Shown here: positions 38,525-48,300 of the stretch, piece after piece
Layout: every line of letters starts with the position of its first letter
Position numbering within the stretch: position 1 is the stretch's first letter
Source of the DNA: Drosophila miranda
Lineage: Eukaryota > Arthropoda > Insecta > Diptera > Drosophilidae
NCBI RefSeq assembly: GCF_003369915.1
Contig: NC_046673.1
Coordinates: 19,025,718 to 19,089,717, forward strand
Direction: 5' to 3'
DNA: 64,000 nucleotides
Made by a program: the position numbers and the translations under genes
Notes under the pieces: model-generated
Seen by the model: the letters and a program-made list of their open reading frames with translations, nothing else
Told to the model about the DNA's origin: nothing
Databases searched by the model: none

Positions 38525-39850
38525 CTAGCTCTGCGGGATAAGCCTCAGATTCGAATTCGTACGACATGGTCCTCACAATCGCGCATAGATAATTATTAGG
38601 CACTTCGTCAAAGCAGAATTTCCCAAGTCTCCGCAAGCCGTTCCTGTATATTTAAATACAAATTAGTAATATTCTTTCACTGACAATAAATCTTTACCTT
38701 TATTTCCTTTTCGCAAAGGAACTTCCTGGATTAGATCGCAGGGGCTTCAGCTCTGGCGTTCGGCTAACGCCGCGTCATCACCAATAGGGAAAGCAAAGGA
38801 ACAGCAAATGAAGCAAGGAAAACGTGCGTGATCTTACTCTCGGCGTAAGTCATTGGCTCTCTCTCTATTACAATTATATCGTAAAAACAAAGCTTTACTG
38901 TCAATATATAGTACTGACGCTACTGGAGCATCTAGTCTAGCCAAAACATGTTCGATTCGCATCAAGGGGCGCATCAAGGTGCCGCACTGTCTTGCCACCA
39001 CGTAGCTGCGCAACTGCAAGCAGCTCTTCGTCCAACTCGTCTTTGTCGAGCTCCAAATGGGAAACTGCAATGTCAAGGAATATATAACGAAAAGCGACAA
39101 CGAAAAGACAAATGAGCCAATGTCTTACATTCGCTTAATTGGTGCTCAATTAAGGGCAAGCGCCTCGAGCACCTCGTTGAGCTTCTTCATGGCTTCGACC
39201 TTCTGCTGCATCTGAGAAGGAAGGAAGTACGAGGTCCGGAAAGTGTATAGCCTAGTTGAAGCGCTTAATGGTGGTGCCCAAGGTCTGGAACAGGCCATCA
39301 AACGCATGCCGGCTGTCCTTGCGCATCGGTGTAAGCTCCTAGGTGCGGTAGCAAATGTCGCACAGGATCCTGTAGGACAGGAAGCAGGTGAAACAACGTT
39401 AAAAAACTGGAGTATTGTATGTTGAAGAGCTGCACGAGGAACTTGCCGCGCTTTACATCCCAATTGGCTGGGCCACATGGTCGATCTTCTGGACCGTCAT
39501 CTTGGTGCTCAGTGAGCGGCTCCTTTTTGGCGAGCTTCTCTGCCTGGTCCTGGCATTTCGACCGTCACTAGCAGCAGGACGGAGGTCCGCATCGCTTGCA
39601 CTCTGCAGAAAGTGGGACGAGCTTTAATCGGTTTAATCTTTAAACGCGCGCCGTACGCGCCAACTACCACTTACCCATGAGTTGCTACTGTAAATCTTCT
39701 TAACGAAGCTAGCCGCAGGAGGTAATTGGATCCGCGGGATTGACTGGAAGATATATTGTATTGTGGTTTTTCTCCTCCGTTGCACAGATAATTGTATTTT
39801 TTTATTTTTATTGCCGCGAAAAAAGTATACTGTTGGCACTGCCAACTATC
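38525..39850 (-). pseudogene. Decayed multi-exon protein-coding gene
   Basis: Several gene landmarks survive on the minus strand. There is a start codon split by a perfect donor (ATGG/GTAAGT, ATG at 39678) and protein-like exons: KMTVQKIDHVAQPIG (39.5 kb), WDVKRGKFLVQLFNIQ (39.43), HAFDGLFQTLGTTIKRFN (39.28) and MQQKVEAMKKLNEVLEALAL (39.2). These are followed by LELDKDELDEELLAVAQLRG after an intact GT-AG intron, and a final exon GLRRLGKFCFDEVPNNYLCA...MSYEFESEAYPAELEELMEIL ending in TAA near 38.525. The pieces sit in different frames. One exon has an internal TAG (ICYRT-stop-ELTPMRKDS), and a donor after KRFN is no longer GT. A dense CGATA cluster at 39848-39895 would be its promoter. Introns are kept, so it is not a retrocopy. 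I do not recognise the family. Confidence 0.5.
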
Positions 39851-39897
39851 GACTACGCCTCGATAGTAGAATATCGATGCTATCGAGCTCTTATATC
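39848..39897. promoter_or_regulatory. CGATA/TATCG cluster (BEAF-32/DREF-type)
   Basis: Five CGATA or TATCG words lie within 50 bp, just upstream of the decayed minus-strand gene that begins at 39678. Such clusters mark housekeeping promoters and boundary elements in flies. Confidence 0.55.
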
Positions 39898-39939
39898 GGT
39901 ACATAATGGTTTGATTTTTTGTTGAACTAAATTTTTTGT

Positions 39940-40316
39940 TTAATACTTGTTTTAGCCAAAATACAATAGAAGCAAGGACTAAAAACTAATGAATTTTGTA
40001 GAAAATTTATTCATCAATGGGATAAAACTATGTGGGCATTGCTGAAAGATTTAGTTAGTCAGCATTATTCAATGGAATATCAAAATTGAGCAATTTCCTT
40101 TTTCGTTTGTTTTGATTGCCCTATTTCGCTACTTGTTTTTGTTTGACTTATTTCGCTAAAACCTCTTTTTACGCAAAATGCAATTAAAGAAAGTGTTTAA
40201 AATAAGCCAGTAAAGTTGAGAATAGTTTAATTAATCGGATATAATTCTGTGGGCATGGCTAAATGTTCTATCTAGCCAGTAATATTCAGCGGAATATCAA
40301 AATCGAGAATATGGTT
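39940..40316 (+). repeat. Old tandem duplication, two diverged units
   Basis: Unit 1 (about 39945-40090) and unit 2 (about 40130-40316) share ordered words: CTTGTTT, AAAATRCAATWRAAG, CTRTGTGGGCATKGCTRAA, CAGYAWTATTCARYGGAATA and TCAAAATYGAG. The AT-rich sequence has no coding potential. Confidence 0.65.
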
Positions 40317-40587
40317 TCCAATCCTTGACGGAGAACGATTAACCTATTATAAGCCAAGGGGGTATTTCAATTTTCCGCTGAAAATAATGAAAATTTAATC
40401 ATTTTAGCGCACTTCAGCTGAAAAATATCGTGGTGTTTTTTAAGTTCATAGTAGAGTTGGCATGAATCCTCAAGAAGAATTTACAATCAGTAACATTTTC
40501 CGCCATTTACCTCAAGTAGTTGAACTATTTAAATAGAGGGGGCTTTAGTGGGCTAAGACGCTTCCACGGTTATTCTGTGCTTCCCAC

Positions 40588-40676
40588 TATCGCCCACTAT
40601 CGAAACATTGAACCATCGATAGTTTAGTAGCGCGATAGTGCCTTACCATCGATAGTGTCGATAGTGCCATCGATAG
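40588..40676. promoter_or_regulatory. Dense CGATAG array, RBM18-type gene promoter
   Basis: Seven CGATA/TATCG words in 88 bp, several as CCATCGATAGT, ending 70 bp before the ATG at 40746. This is a homotypic cluster of DREF/BEAF-32-type sites typical of a constitutive fly promoter or boundary. Confidence 0.7.
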
Positions 40677-40745
40677 TTCTCCACCTCTGTACACACAAAA
40701 TCACACGGTTTTTTTTTTGTTTTTTTGTTGATTTTCGCAAGAAAA

Positions 40746-41657
40746 ATGGCAAATGCTGTACGTAAACCTAGAAAAAGTGGCATCCTTGTAGTATTTGTCA
40801 TATAAATATGCATTTACAGGCCTGCGCAAGTGGCGGAGGCGGCAGTGCAGGAGCTGGAGAAGTAGCAACAGCAGCAGTTGCAGCACCAGCGGCGGGGGCT
40901 GGCGAGGAACAGCGACGCATCTGGGTGGGAAATTTGGATTCAAGGATCACCGAGTAAGTTGATTGCAGCCAAAACGCTGACCCCCAAACCAAACTAATAG
41001 TCACTCTCCCTTGCCAATTATCGGTTTCAACTTCTCAAACTAATGCAAAAATGCGGTCCCATCGAAAAGTTCGACATGCTGTTCCACAAGGGCGGCCCCA
41101 TGGTTGGCCAGTCCCGCGGCTATGCCTTTGTTACATTCGCCGAGGTAAGTTCCCCCGCCATACTCTTAGCACGCCTCACCTTACTCTTAATTTACTGAAC
41201 TTTCTTCCATAGAACGAGGGAGCCACCAATGCCCTGCTCAAGCTGGATGGCACAAGCGTGGGTAGCCGCTCGATAGCCGTTCGCCTTGCCAAGAACATCA
41301 AATACGTGAGCATACACCGAAAGGAGATACTTCATCCTGTCTAATACGTATCGTACTCTCCCTTAACTACAGGATGATCTTCAAAAGCCCAAACCACGCA
41401 TTGAGATTCCCGCTCTGGGGACGGGCAAGCGCGAGGAGAAAATCAGCAAATCCGAGGCCATACGCGCAATCGAGGCGAAACTGAAACATCTGGAACGCCA
41501 CACAGACGACAATCTCGAGCTCAACCCCAGGGAGGGCTTTAACGCGAACGTACCCTTCATCCAGCGCTACCAGTTCAACAAGGATCGCGACAATACTCAG
41601 CGCTATGGAAAATCCTCGGCCCCCTACCATCGACAACAGCGTCCGAAGCGACGTTGA
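40746..41657 (+). CDS. RBM18: RBM18-type RNA-binding protein, 214 aa, five exons
   Basis: Exons: 40746-40757, 40820-40953, 41024-41144, 41213-41305 and 41373-41657; 645 nt, 214 codons plus stop, phases consistent. After an Ala/Gly-rich N-terminus, one RRM spans about residues 36-118, with RNP2 IWVGNL (38-43) and RNP1 SRGYAFVTF (79-87). The C-terminal half carries the family's conserved PRIEIPALGTGKREEKISKS and a helical KSEAIRAIEAKLKHLER stretch, then a basic end. The order and spacing match probable RNA-binding protein 18, a nuclear single-RRM protein of unclear target. The human protein is 190 residues; the extra length here is mainly the N-terminus. Exon 1 codes only for MANA. Anomaly: the frame-preserving acceptor before exon 3 reads CG (41022-41023) instead of AG. 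The other three introns are GT-AG. The gene is convergent with mRpS25, 151 bp between stops. Confidence 0.93.
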
Positions 41658-41764
41658 ATTGAGGCCACCGGGAGGAAAACATAGTGGACATCAAATTTTA
41701 GTACTTAGGGCGCTACCTCAGCAGCAGACAGCCTGACAACACACACCATTTACTTTACAATTAA

Positions 41765-41770
41765 TTTATT
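41765..41770 (-). terminator. mRpS25 poly(A) signal
   Basis: Minus-strand AATAAA 39 bp past the mRpS25 stop codon, inside the short gap to the convergent RBM18-type gene. Confidence 0.6.
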
Positions 41771-41808
41771 TAAGAGATAAAGACACACCCAGCATCAAAC
41801 AAAACGAA

Positions 41809-42448
41809 TTACTTTGGAGCAAACTTGAATTTTCCGCGCATCTGTTCGGGCAGTGGCACGGTGCCGGGGCAGGGCATCTGTCCAGGAATCTCGCAGATGC
41901 AGTGCCGGTCGCAGCCGTAGCCGAAATTGGCCGGATTGTCCTTACTCTCTTTCAGACGGGCCTCCGCATCCAGTTGTTCCCTGAAAGGAAAAGGAAATCA
42001 GACTTGCTGGAGAGCCCCGCACCGATGGAATGCAGCCGCACACTTACCGCGTCTTGCCTACCACCTGGACCAGATGGGCGATGATTTCGTCTTTATTGCG
42101 GCTATCAATGTCGATGAGCATATCGCGGCCATCGTCAAAGTAGCAGCGCACAAACGGCGACGGCGTCATGTTCTTCATGGTGAGCACCTGCACCTCGGGA
42201 TTCTTGAACTGTACCTGTGGAATGTTCCAAAACACAAAGTCCCTGAAGTGCAACAGAGCAACAATTAGATTAAGTTTCTGGGACCATTCGAATTAGCCGC
42301 AGATAACCCACCTGGCGCCCGCATGATGATCGCCGTAAGTGTTGTAGTTGACGCTGAAGATCCGCACCTTGTCCTTGAGCACCAATTTCCCTGCATTAAG
42401 GTACCTGAGGGTGCGCCGGATCGGCTCGCGTCCCTTCATGAAAGGCAT
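41809..42448 (-). CDS. mRpS25: Mitochondrial ribosomal protein S25 (mS25), 167 aa
   Basis: Exons 42448-42312, 42242-42048 and 41980-41809, all GT-AG, total 504 nt with matching phases. The protein begins [20 protein letters not shown]. Its core ([20 protein letters not shown], then [20 protein letters not shown]) is the L51/S25/CI-B8 thioredoxin-like fold of mitochondrial small-subunit protein mS25. The C-terminus keeps the cysteine motif [17 protein letters not shown] (Cys134, 138, 140 and 148) and [10 protein letters not shown], as in animal mS25. These cysteines are thought to bind a metal or iron-sulphur centre with neighbouring ribosomal proteins. It acts in translation inside mitochondria. 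The first Met at 42448 is supported by the conserved N-terminus. The gene is divergent from nmdyn-D6, with 357 bp between start codons. Confidence 0.97.
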
Positions 42449-42572
42449 ACTGGTGTTTTAATTGAAATAAATGTGCGAAAACAAAACGTTTTTTTTATTC
42501 AGCGGCTGCTTGTGTAATGCACCCAGCTGATGGCTTAGTGTGCCTTTATATCGCAAAATATCGAGTGCGATA

Positions 42573-42580
42573 TATCGATA
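42573..42580. promoter_or_regulatory. Perfect DRE (TATCGATA)
   Basis: DNA replication-related element in the divergent mRpS25/nmdyn-D6 promoter, with extra TATCG words just upstream (42550-42570). DREF or BEAF-32 binding is expected. Confidence 0.75.
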
Positions 42581-42728
42581 TAACTGTGCCATCAGAATAG
42601 ACTTAAAAGTAATTGAAATTAATTAAATTAACAAAAAGGAAACAAAAATACATATGACGTGCAATATTAATAGCCACAAAACATTTTCTCAAATTAAAAG
42701 CAAATAACTAAAACATTATCAATAGAAA

Positions 42729-42736
42729 TATCGATA
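42729..42736. promoter_or_regulatory. Perfect DRE (TATCGATA)
   Basis: Second perfect DRE, 70 bp upstream of the nmdyn-D6 start codon. Confidence 0.75.
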
Positions 42737-42805
42737 TGAATTCAAACAACAACAAAATTACATCAAAGCCGGCAATTTTTATAAAATATCAAGAAAGTTA
42801 ACAAT

Positions 42806-43346
42806 ATGACCGAAATAACGTTGGCCGTGATCAAGCCGCATGTACTGCGCAACACATACGCCCTGCAGCAGATCAAATCCCTGATCGAACAGAACTTTCG
42901 AGTGCTCGACCAGAAGGAGGTCCACATTACGAAAGACCTATCGGATCGTTTCTATGCGGAGCACCAGGGCAAGTTCTTCTACCACCGCCTGACCAGCTTC
43001 ATGAACAGGTGAGTGGGGCAGTGCAGTCCTCCCGCCTGCCATGTGGCATATACCCTGGACTATATCCTCCACCATCCCTAACTCTGCCAGCGGCCCCTGC
43101 CATGCACTCATACTGCAGTCGGAGGGCTCCATTCAGAAGTGGCGTCGCCTGATGGGACCCACCAAAGTGTTCAGGGCCGTCTATACCGAACCGCAGTGCA
43201 TACGTGCGCTCTATGGCCTCTCCGACACACGCAATGCCTGCCATGGATCGGACAGCGAGGCCTCGGCCCTGCGGGAGATTGGCATCCTGTTTCCGGAGTT
43301 CGATGTGCTGGCCACTGCTGACCGCCAGGCCAAAAAGGAGACGTAG
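42806..43346 (+). CDS. nmdyn-D6: Nucleoside diphosphate kinase, NME6 type, 152 aa
   Basis: Two exons, 42806-43008 and 43091-43346, separated by an 82-bp GT-AG intron; 459 nt in frame. The protein starts MTEITLAVIKPHVL with the NDK-family lysine (K10) and carries the catalytic motif NACHGSDS with the phospho-acceptor His119. The family transfers the terminal phosphate between nucleoside triphosphates and diphosphates through this histidine. The insertion-containing QSEGSIQKWRRLMGPTKVFR segment and the short C-terminus after LFPEFD are features of the group-II NME6 subfamily, which is reported to be mitochondrial. No strong presequence is visible. It shares a divergent promoter with mRpS25, also mitochondrial. 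A poly(A) signal lies at 43843-43848. Confidence 0.95.
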
Positions 43347-43618
43347 TAGGGTCGTTACACTAGTCATTTATTAGCCAAAAGTTTGGCCCAGCCTTTTTGT
43401 AATTATAAGACACCATTTGTGAATGTTTGGAGAGCCCTTAAGTGCTGGCTTTTGTTGCATTTTCGGTCGGCATTGCTGCACTGCTGTAGAATGGAACTCC
43501 CACGTGCTCCCACGTGGCAAGTACCTCTGCTCAATCGAGAGCCGTACAGTGGCTGATTAGCCGTAGGACTGCTGACATTCTAATCTCAGAATCGAGCTGT
43601 AACTTGTCCAAGTAGAGT

Positions 43619-43641
43619 ACCGGACCGGACCGGACCGGACC
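43619..43641. repeat. (CGGAC)n tandem repeat, about 4.5 units
   Basis: Short GC-rich tandem array in the nmdyn-D6 3' region, ending in CCCGATCGAG. Confidence 0.9.
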
Positions 43642-43842
43642 CGATCGAGTATTCGTAACCCAGTGCAGTGCCTCTACCATTGTATTTTCTGTTTTAAAAA
43701 CTTTATTTCATTAATTTCTGGTTTTACATAATACAATTCTTTACTCATTTATGTTCTATGTGGTAGGTACATGTATAGATAGAGATTTTCGATTTGTTTC
43801 TGGTTACCGATTTATCTCCGTTGTAAATAGTTTTGTAATTGT

Positions 43843-43848
43843 AATAAA
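43843..43848 (+). terminator. Candidate nmdyn-D6 poly(A) signal
   Basis: AATAAA about 500 bp past the nmdyn-D6 stop. Minus-strand AATAAA words at 43702-43707 and 44981-44986 are candidates for the convergent transporter gene, so the two 3' UTRs may overlap. Confidence 0.4.
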
Positions 43849-45377
43849 AATTATAAAATTTATAAACTTAACAAATTATACAAATATCTACTCGTATTTG
43901 TGAGTGTGTGTCTGTGTGTTTAGCTGTAGTTTCCCTATATAAAGATATAGATATATAGTAGGTATATATATGTTTGTATTGTATATCGGTTCAGACAATT
44001 GATAGAGAAGCATCGCCAAGAAATGGAAAACAGAAACCGAGAAAAAAATCAAACATTGTAAATTCATTTTGTGGGTGCGAGCGAGACCACACACCCGTGG
44101 CATCTGTCTGTCTGTCTTTTTCTAACTCGTGCGCGTGGGCACAAAAAAAAACTATAAAAAAATCACTGAAAGGTATTTAAAAAAAAGGAGATTTAATCAT
44201 CTAAACATTTAGTTTTTAGCTCTGAAGACAACAATTTCTCAAAGCTCTACAGACGATGAATAAAAAAAAATAAAAAATAAAAATATGCTGGATAGATTCG
44301 TAAACAATAACCAACAATATTAATAATGTAAGTTTTTTGCTTCGTTTTGTTTTGTTTTGGTATCTTTTTTTGCTATTTTTTTGTTTTTGTATTTTTTCTC
44401 ATTGCTTCCCTAGCGATCCCTACGTTTTGTTTTTCTATCAATTAGAAATCTTTAATGCCTATTTTGCAGTCCTACAATTTTCACAATTCGCACACGCGTC
44501 TCGTCTCCTTCTTCCAGTATGAAACGTTCCTTTCGTTATTTTGGTTTTTTTATTTTTTATTTTTATTTTGTTGTTGCATTTTCTGGTTTTTCTTCCTATT
44601 TGTTTATCCTTAAGTTCCCCACATACATATACACATATATATTGCTATTCCAAACAGATCTCTAGATCGTTCAACTTGTATATAACTCGAAAAAAAAAAC
44701 GGCGAAACAATACAGTAGTGGCATGCTTTGCGGCGGCGGCGTCTGCGGCTAGAGTGTTACCAGATGTTGTGGATAGTTTTTAGGTGGGTACTGTACTCGT
44801 TTTGGTGGTGTCTCTTGTCTTTCATTCGGGGGACTGTACTTCAACCGTGCACCTAACTCGAAAGGCATCATCTCTGGGCCGCATTGCAAGGACATTTCCG
44901 GATTGTTTAAATTTTTACTCAATCTTTAATCTACAATATATATGTTAAGTAGTTCATACATATACACATATATATGTATTTTTATTTGTGTGTTTTATCG
45001 ACTATGCAACTTTGCCTAGGCGCGCTACCTTTTGATATATAGATATATGTATGGGGAGGGTGTATATTTTATACTTAGTTCTGTATAGTATATGCATATA
45101 TAACCTTTGAATGTAACCAGCTCATAGCATAAAAAGACTATTCCAAATAGTTTTTGTTTTTTGTTTGTCAACGACAACGTCAATATATATAGTATATATA
45201 TCAATATAGGTTGCTATTTGCTTTCCCCTGCTTCGCGAGTGTCTCTCAACCGCATCTGTACTTCAAATAGTATTCTTATTTTCTTATATTCTTCGTATTC
45301 TTGCTTGTATAGTTAATAATGTTTGAATGTTTGCGTGCTTGTCTCTCTGACACGTTTTACCCTTTTTGAGCATTTGT
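43849..45377 (-). other. Probable long AT-rich 3' UTR of the transporter gene
   Basis: The 1.5 kb left of the transporter stop codon is AT-rich, full of T-runs and TATA-type simple sequence, and has no open frame of interest. Minus-strand AATAAA words occur at 44981-44986 and 43702-43707. Its position between a stop codon and those signals suggests a long 3' UTR (inference). Confidence 0.4.
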
Positions 45378-48300
45378 TCACTCGAACATGGCCATCGATG
45401 AGGTGGGCACCACCTCCAACAGCAGCTGGAAGAACAGCGTCACCTTGTCTGTAAAAGGAGACCCATGGGTTTAAACGATTTCTATAATATTTGGGGATCT
45501 AGTACTCACTCATGAAGCGCGGTGTCATGCCCAGCTTGACGAACGGCACATAGAAGATGAGGCCAGCAAATATGAAGAGCAGGGCGTACAGATACTCAAT
45601 GCGAGGCGTCTCAAAGATGGGGGCCGCCACAAGGTAGATGGATATGACCAAGACCACAACGGGAATGATGATCGGCACTTTGTATGGCCGTGGATAGTTG
45701 GGTTTGGTGTAGCGCATCACGATCAGGGCCAGCATTGCGCCGCCGTAGAATATCCAGGCGGTGAAGCTGAAGAAATCAATCAGCGAATCAATCGTGCCAT
45801 GCAGCACCATTGCCGAGGCAATCAGCGACTGGACGGGGATACGAATACAGAGAAAGAGATACAGAGAGAAAGAGGAGTTTAGAACGAGGATATTGCCACA
45901 CAATCAGCACCAAAACACACACGCACACGCACGAACACATACGAACACACAGAACATATGAGGATCGTGGATATAGAGCCATTCAGAGGTTCCCAAAATC
46001 TATGGATAGATTTCTTCATCGATTGATAGATATACGTAAAGTAGGTGAAAGTGTGTGGATCACAGAAGAAATTGATTTATAAAATTAAGAAGTAGAAGAT
46101 TTTGTATACAAATTTCGTAGAAGAGGAAGCTTGGAAGAAGAAATTCCAATAATTAGAAATATCGGTTTGCAATCGCTTCAAGGAAAATATGCATATGGAA
46201 GCTTCTCCTCAAACTTTTAGATTTGCATTCAACTTATTGAATCTATGGGTAGATTAAAGTTTATATAAAACTTTTCTATGACTTCTACGGTTCTACGGGT
46301 AACATCAAGATTTGGAAATGCTTTTTGGGGTTTCTACAAAGGGTTAGATAGGGAGGATAGAGTAGAATGGAATGCAAAGGAAGGGGATCCGCACATCAAA
46401 AGAGACAGAGGAGTGGATAGATGGATAAATGGTTCCTCTGTTGGATACTCACGTGGAATATCAGGCCCGGGGCTGGGGTGAGGCGTCGCACATGGACATA
46501 CGAGAGAATGTCCAGCAAATGACCCTCTCGACTGGCGGCAAAGCAGAGACTGAAAGCAAACAGAAAGACGTTAGAGGGTTCTGTTCAGAATCCAAAAGGA
46601 TCCTCAACTCTTACCGTCCAGCGGCAAACAGAGTGCCATTAGCACTGCCAAACGTACTGATGGTGACGCTCAGGGGCATCAGCCAGGCCATGGCGCCCAG
46701 TATGCGATTGCCAAAGGTGACGGCCACTGCCTCCGACTCGATCATCTCCTGGGGCGACATGGCCGCCAGATAGGAGATGTTGATCAGCGCATAGCAGAGC
46801 GTCACCAGCGGTATGCCGATGATGATTGAGCGCGGCAGATTCTTGCTGGGATTCTGGATCTCCTCGGTGACGTAGTTGAGGTTGTTCCAGCCATCGTAGG
46901 CCCACAAGCCCGTATAGAATGCCGTGGCAATCGCTCCGACGTTAGGCATCGGTCCATTAAATGCATTCGACAGGTGCTGCGTGTTGCCCTGCATCAGCTT
47001 CCAGGCCCCGCCACAGATCACGATCACGACGGCCACCAGTTTGGCGGCGGTGAACACATTTTGCACGGCCATGCCCAGGTTAACGCTGTAGCAGTTCACG
47101 AACAGTATCATCACTGTGGGTGCGTGGGCGTTCATAGAGATGGGTTTGGATGGGAAATGTCAGTCAGTCAGGAGAATCTGTGGGAGGTCGTAGAGATCTT
47201 ACCAATAGCCACCAGTGCGACCATCTTCACGACACCCCTGGGCGGATCACATTCTGTCACAAAGGCCTCAACGGCGTACTGTGCAAATGATAAGCATATT
47301 ATAGCCATTTGAGATGGCTTCAACACCAATGTCGATACCCATGAGAACAGGAACGCCGGCGCCGGTCCATAGGCATCCATAAAGTATGCCCATTCCGCAC
47401 CAGACGAGGTGTTCATCGTTCCAAGTTCAGCGTATGCCAGAGCGCCTGTAAATCAATCAAATGTCAAGAAATAGACGGTTAGGTTTCTTCAGTTTTTGGT
47501 TAATATCCTACGGTGTTTATGTGTATTTTGTGTAGGCATAAGGTATTTTCTAACTAGCTCTACTTGATTCCGAAACGTTATACTGCTCCAGTTTTACGGC
47601 TACCTTCTTCTTTGGTATTGATTCTGCCTATGATCGTAGTTCTATCGAAAAGTTTTAGAGAAAGTTGTACTCCTAGGACTCTTTAAAAAAGCTCTGCAAG
47701 TCTTTATCCTAAGAAATCTTCTTTCATTTTGTATGGCTCCTTTCGATTTTCTTAAAGTCTAAATACTCGTAACATAAGAATGCTAGTTCTTAGTTAGTGA
47801 AAGGATCTGTACCAGAAACGTAGGGATTCTAATTTGTATACAAAAATTAAAAAAAGGGAAATATAAAAGTGAATATTAAAAAATATTAAAAAAAATTAAA
47901 GGTATTTCTTGTTGTATCCCCGTTATTCTCGTTATCTAATATGGGAAGATCATAAGCTTGAAATAGTCTTATAAATGTTTCACCTTATCAATAATATTGG
48001 ATGAACGGAACTAGACTGGTAGATATTTTACATTTTTTTTACTAGATACATAATAACTATTATATTACCGACTCTTGGGACTCCCAGGACTCGCATTATT
48101 TCATTCCCTACATGTTCCCAACACTTTTTCTTACTTTTTCAACACTTTCTTTTTTCGTTCTGTGGATACAACCACAATATTTTCATGCTCTTAAGCAAAA
48201 CGAAAAGCCCAAAGAGCGGGAAAATCTGCACATTATAAGCATTGGCCCCATGCCAGGCGTGCAACAAGTTGTGATAAATGGATGGGAAGGCTCTCGGATG

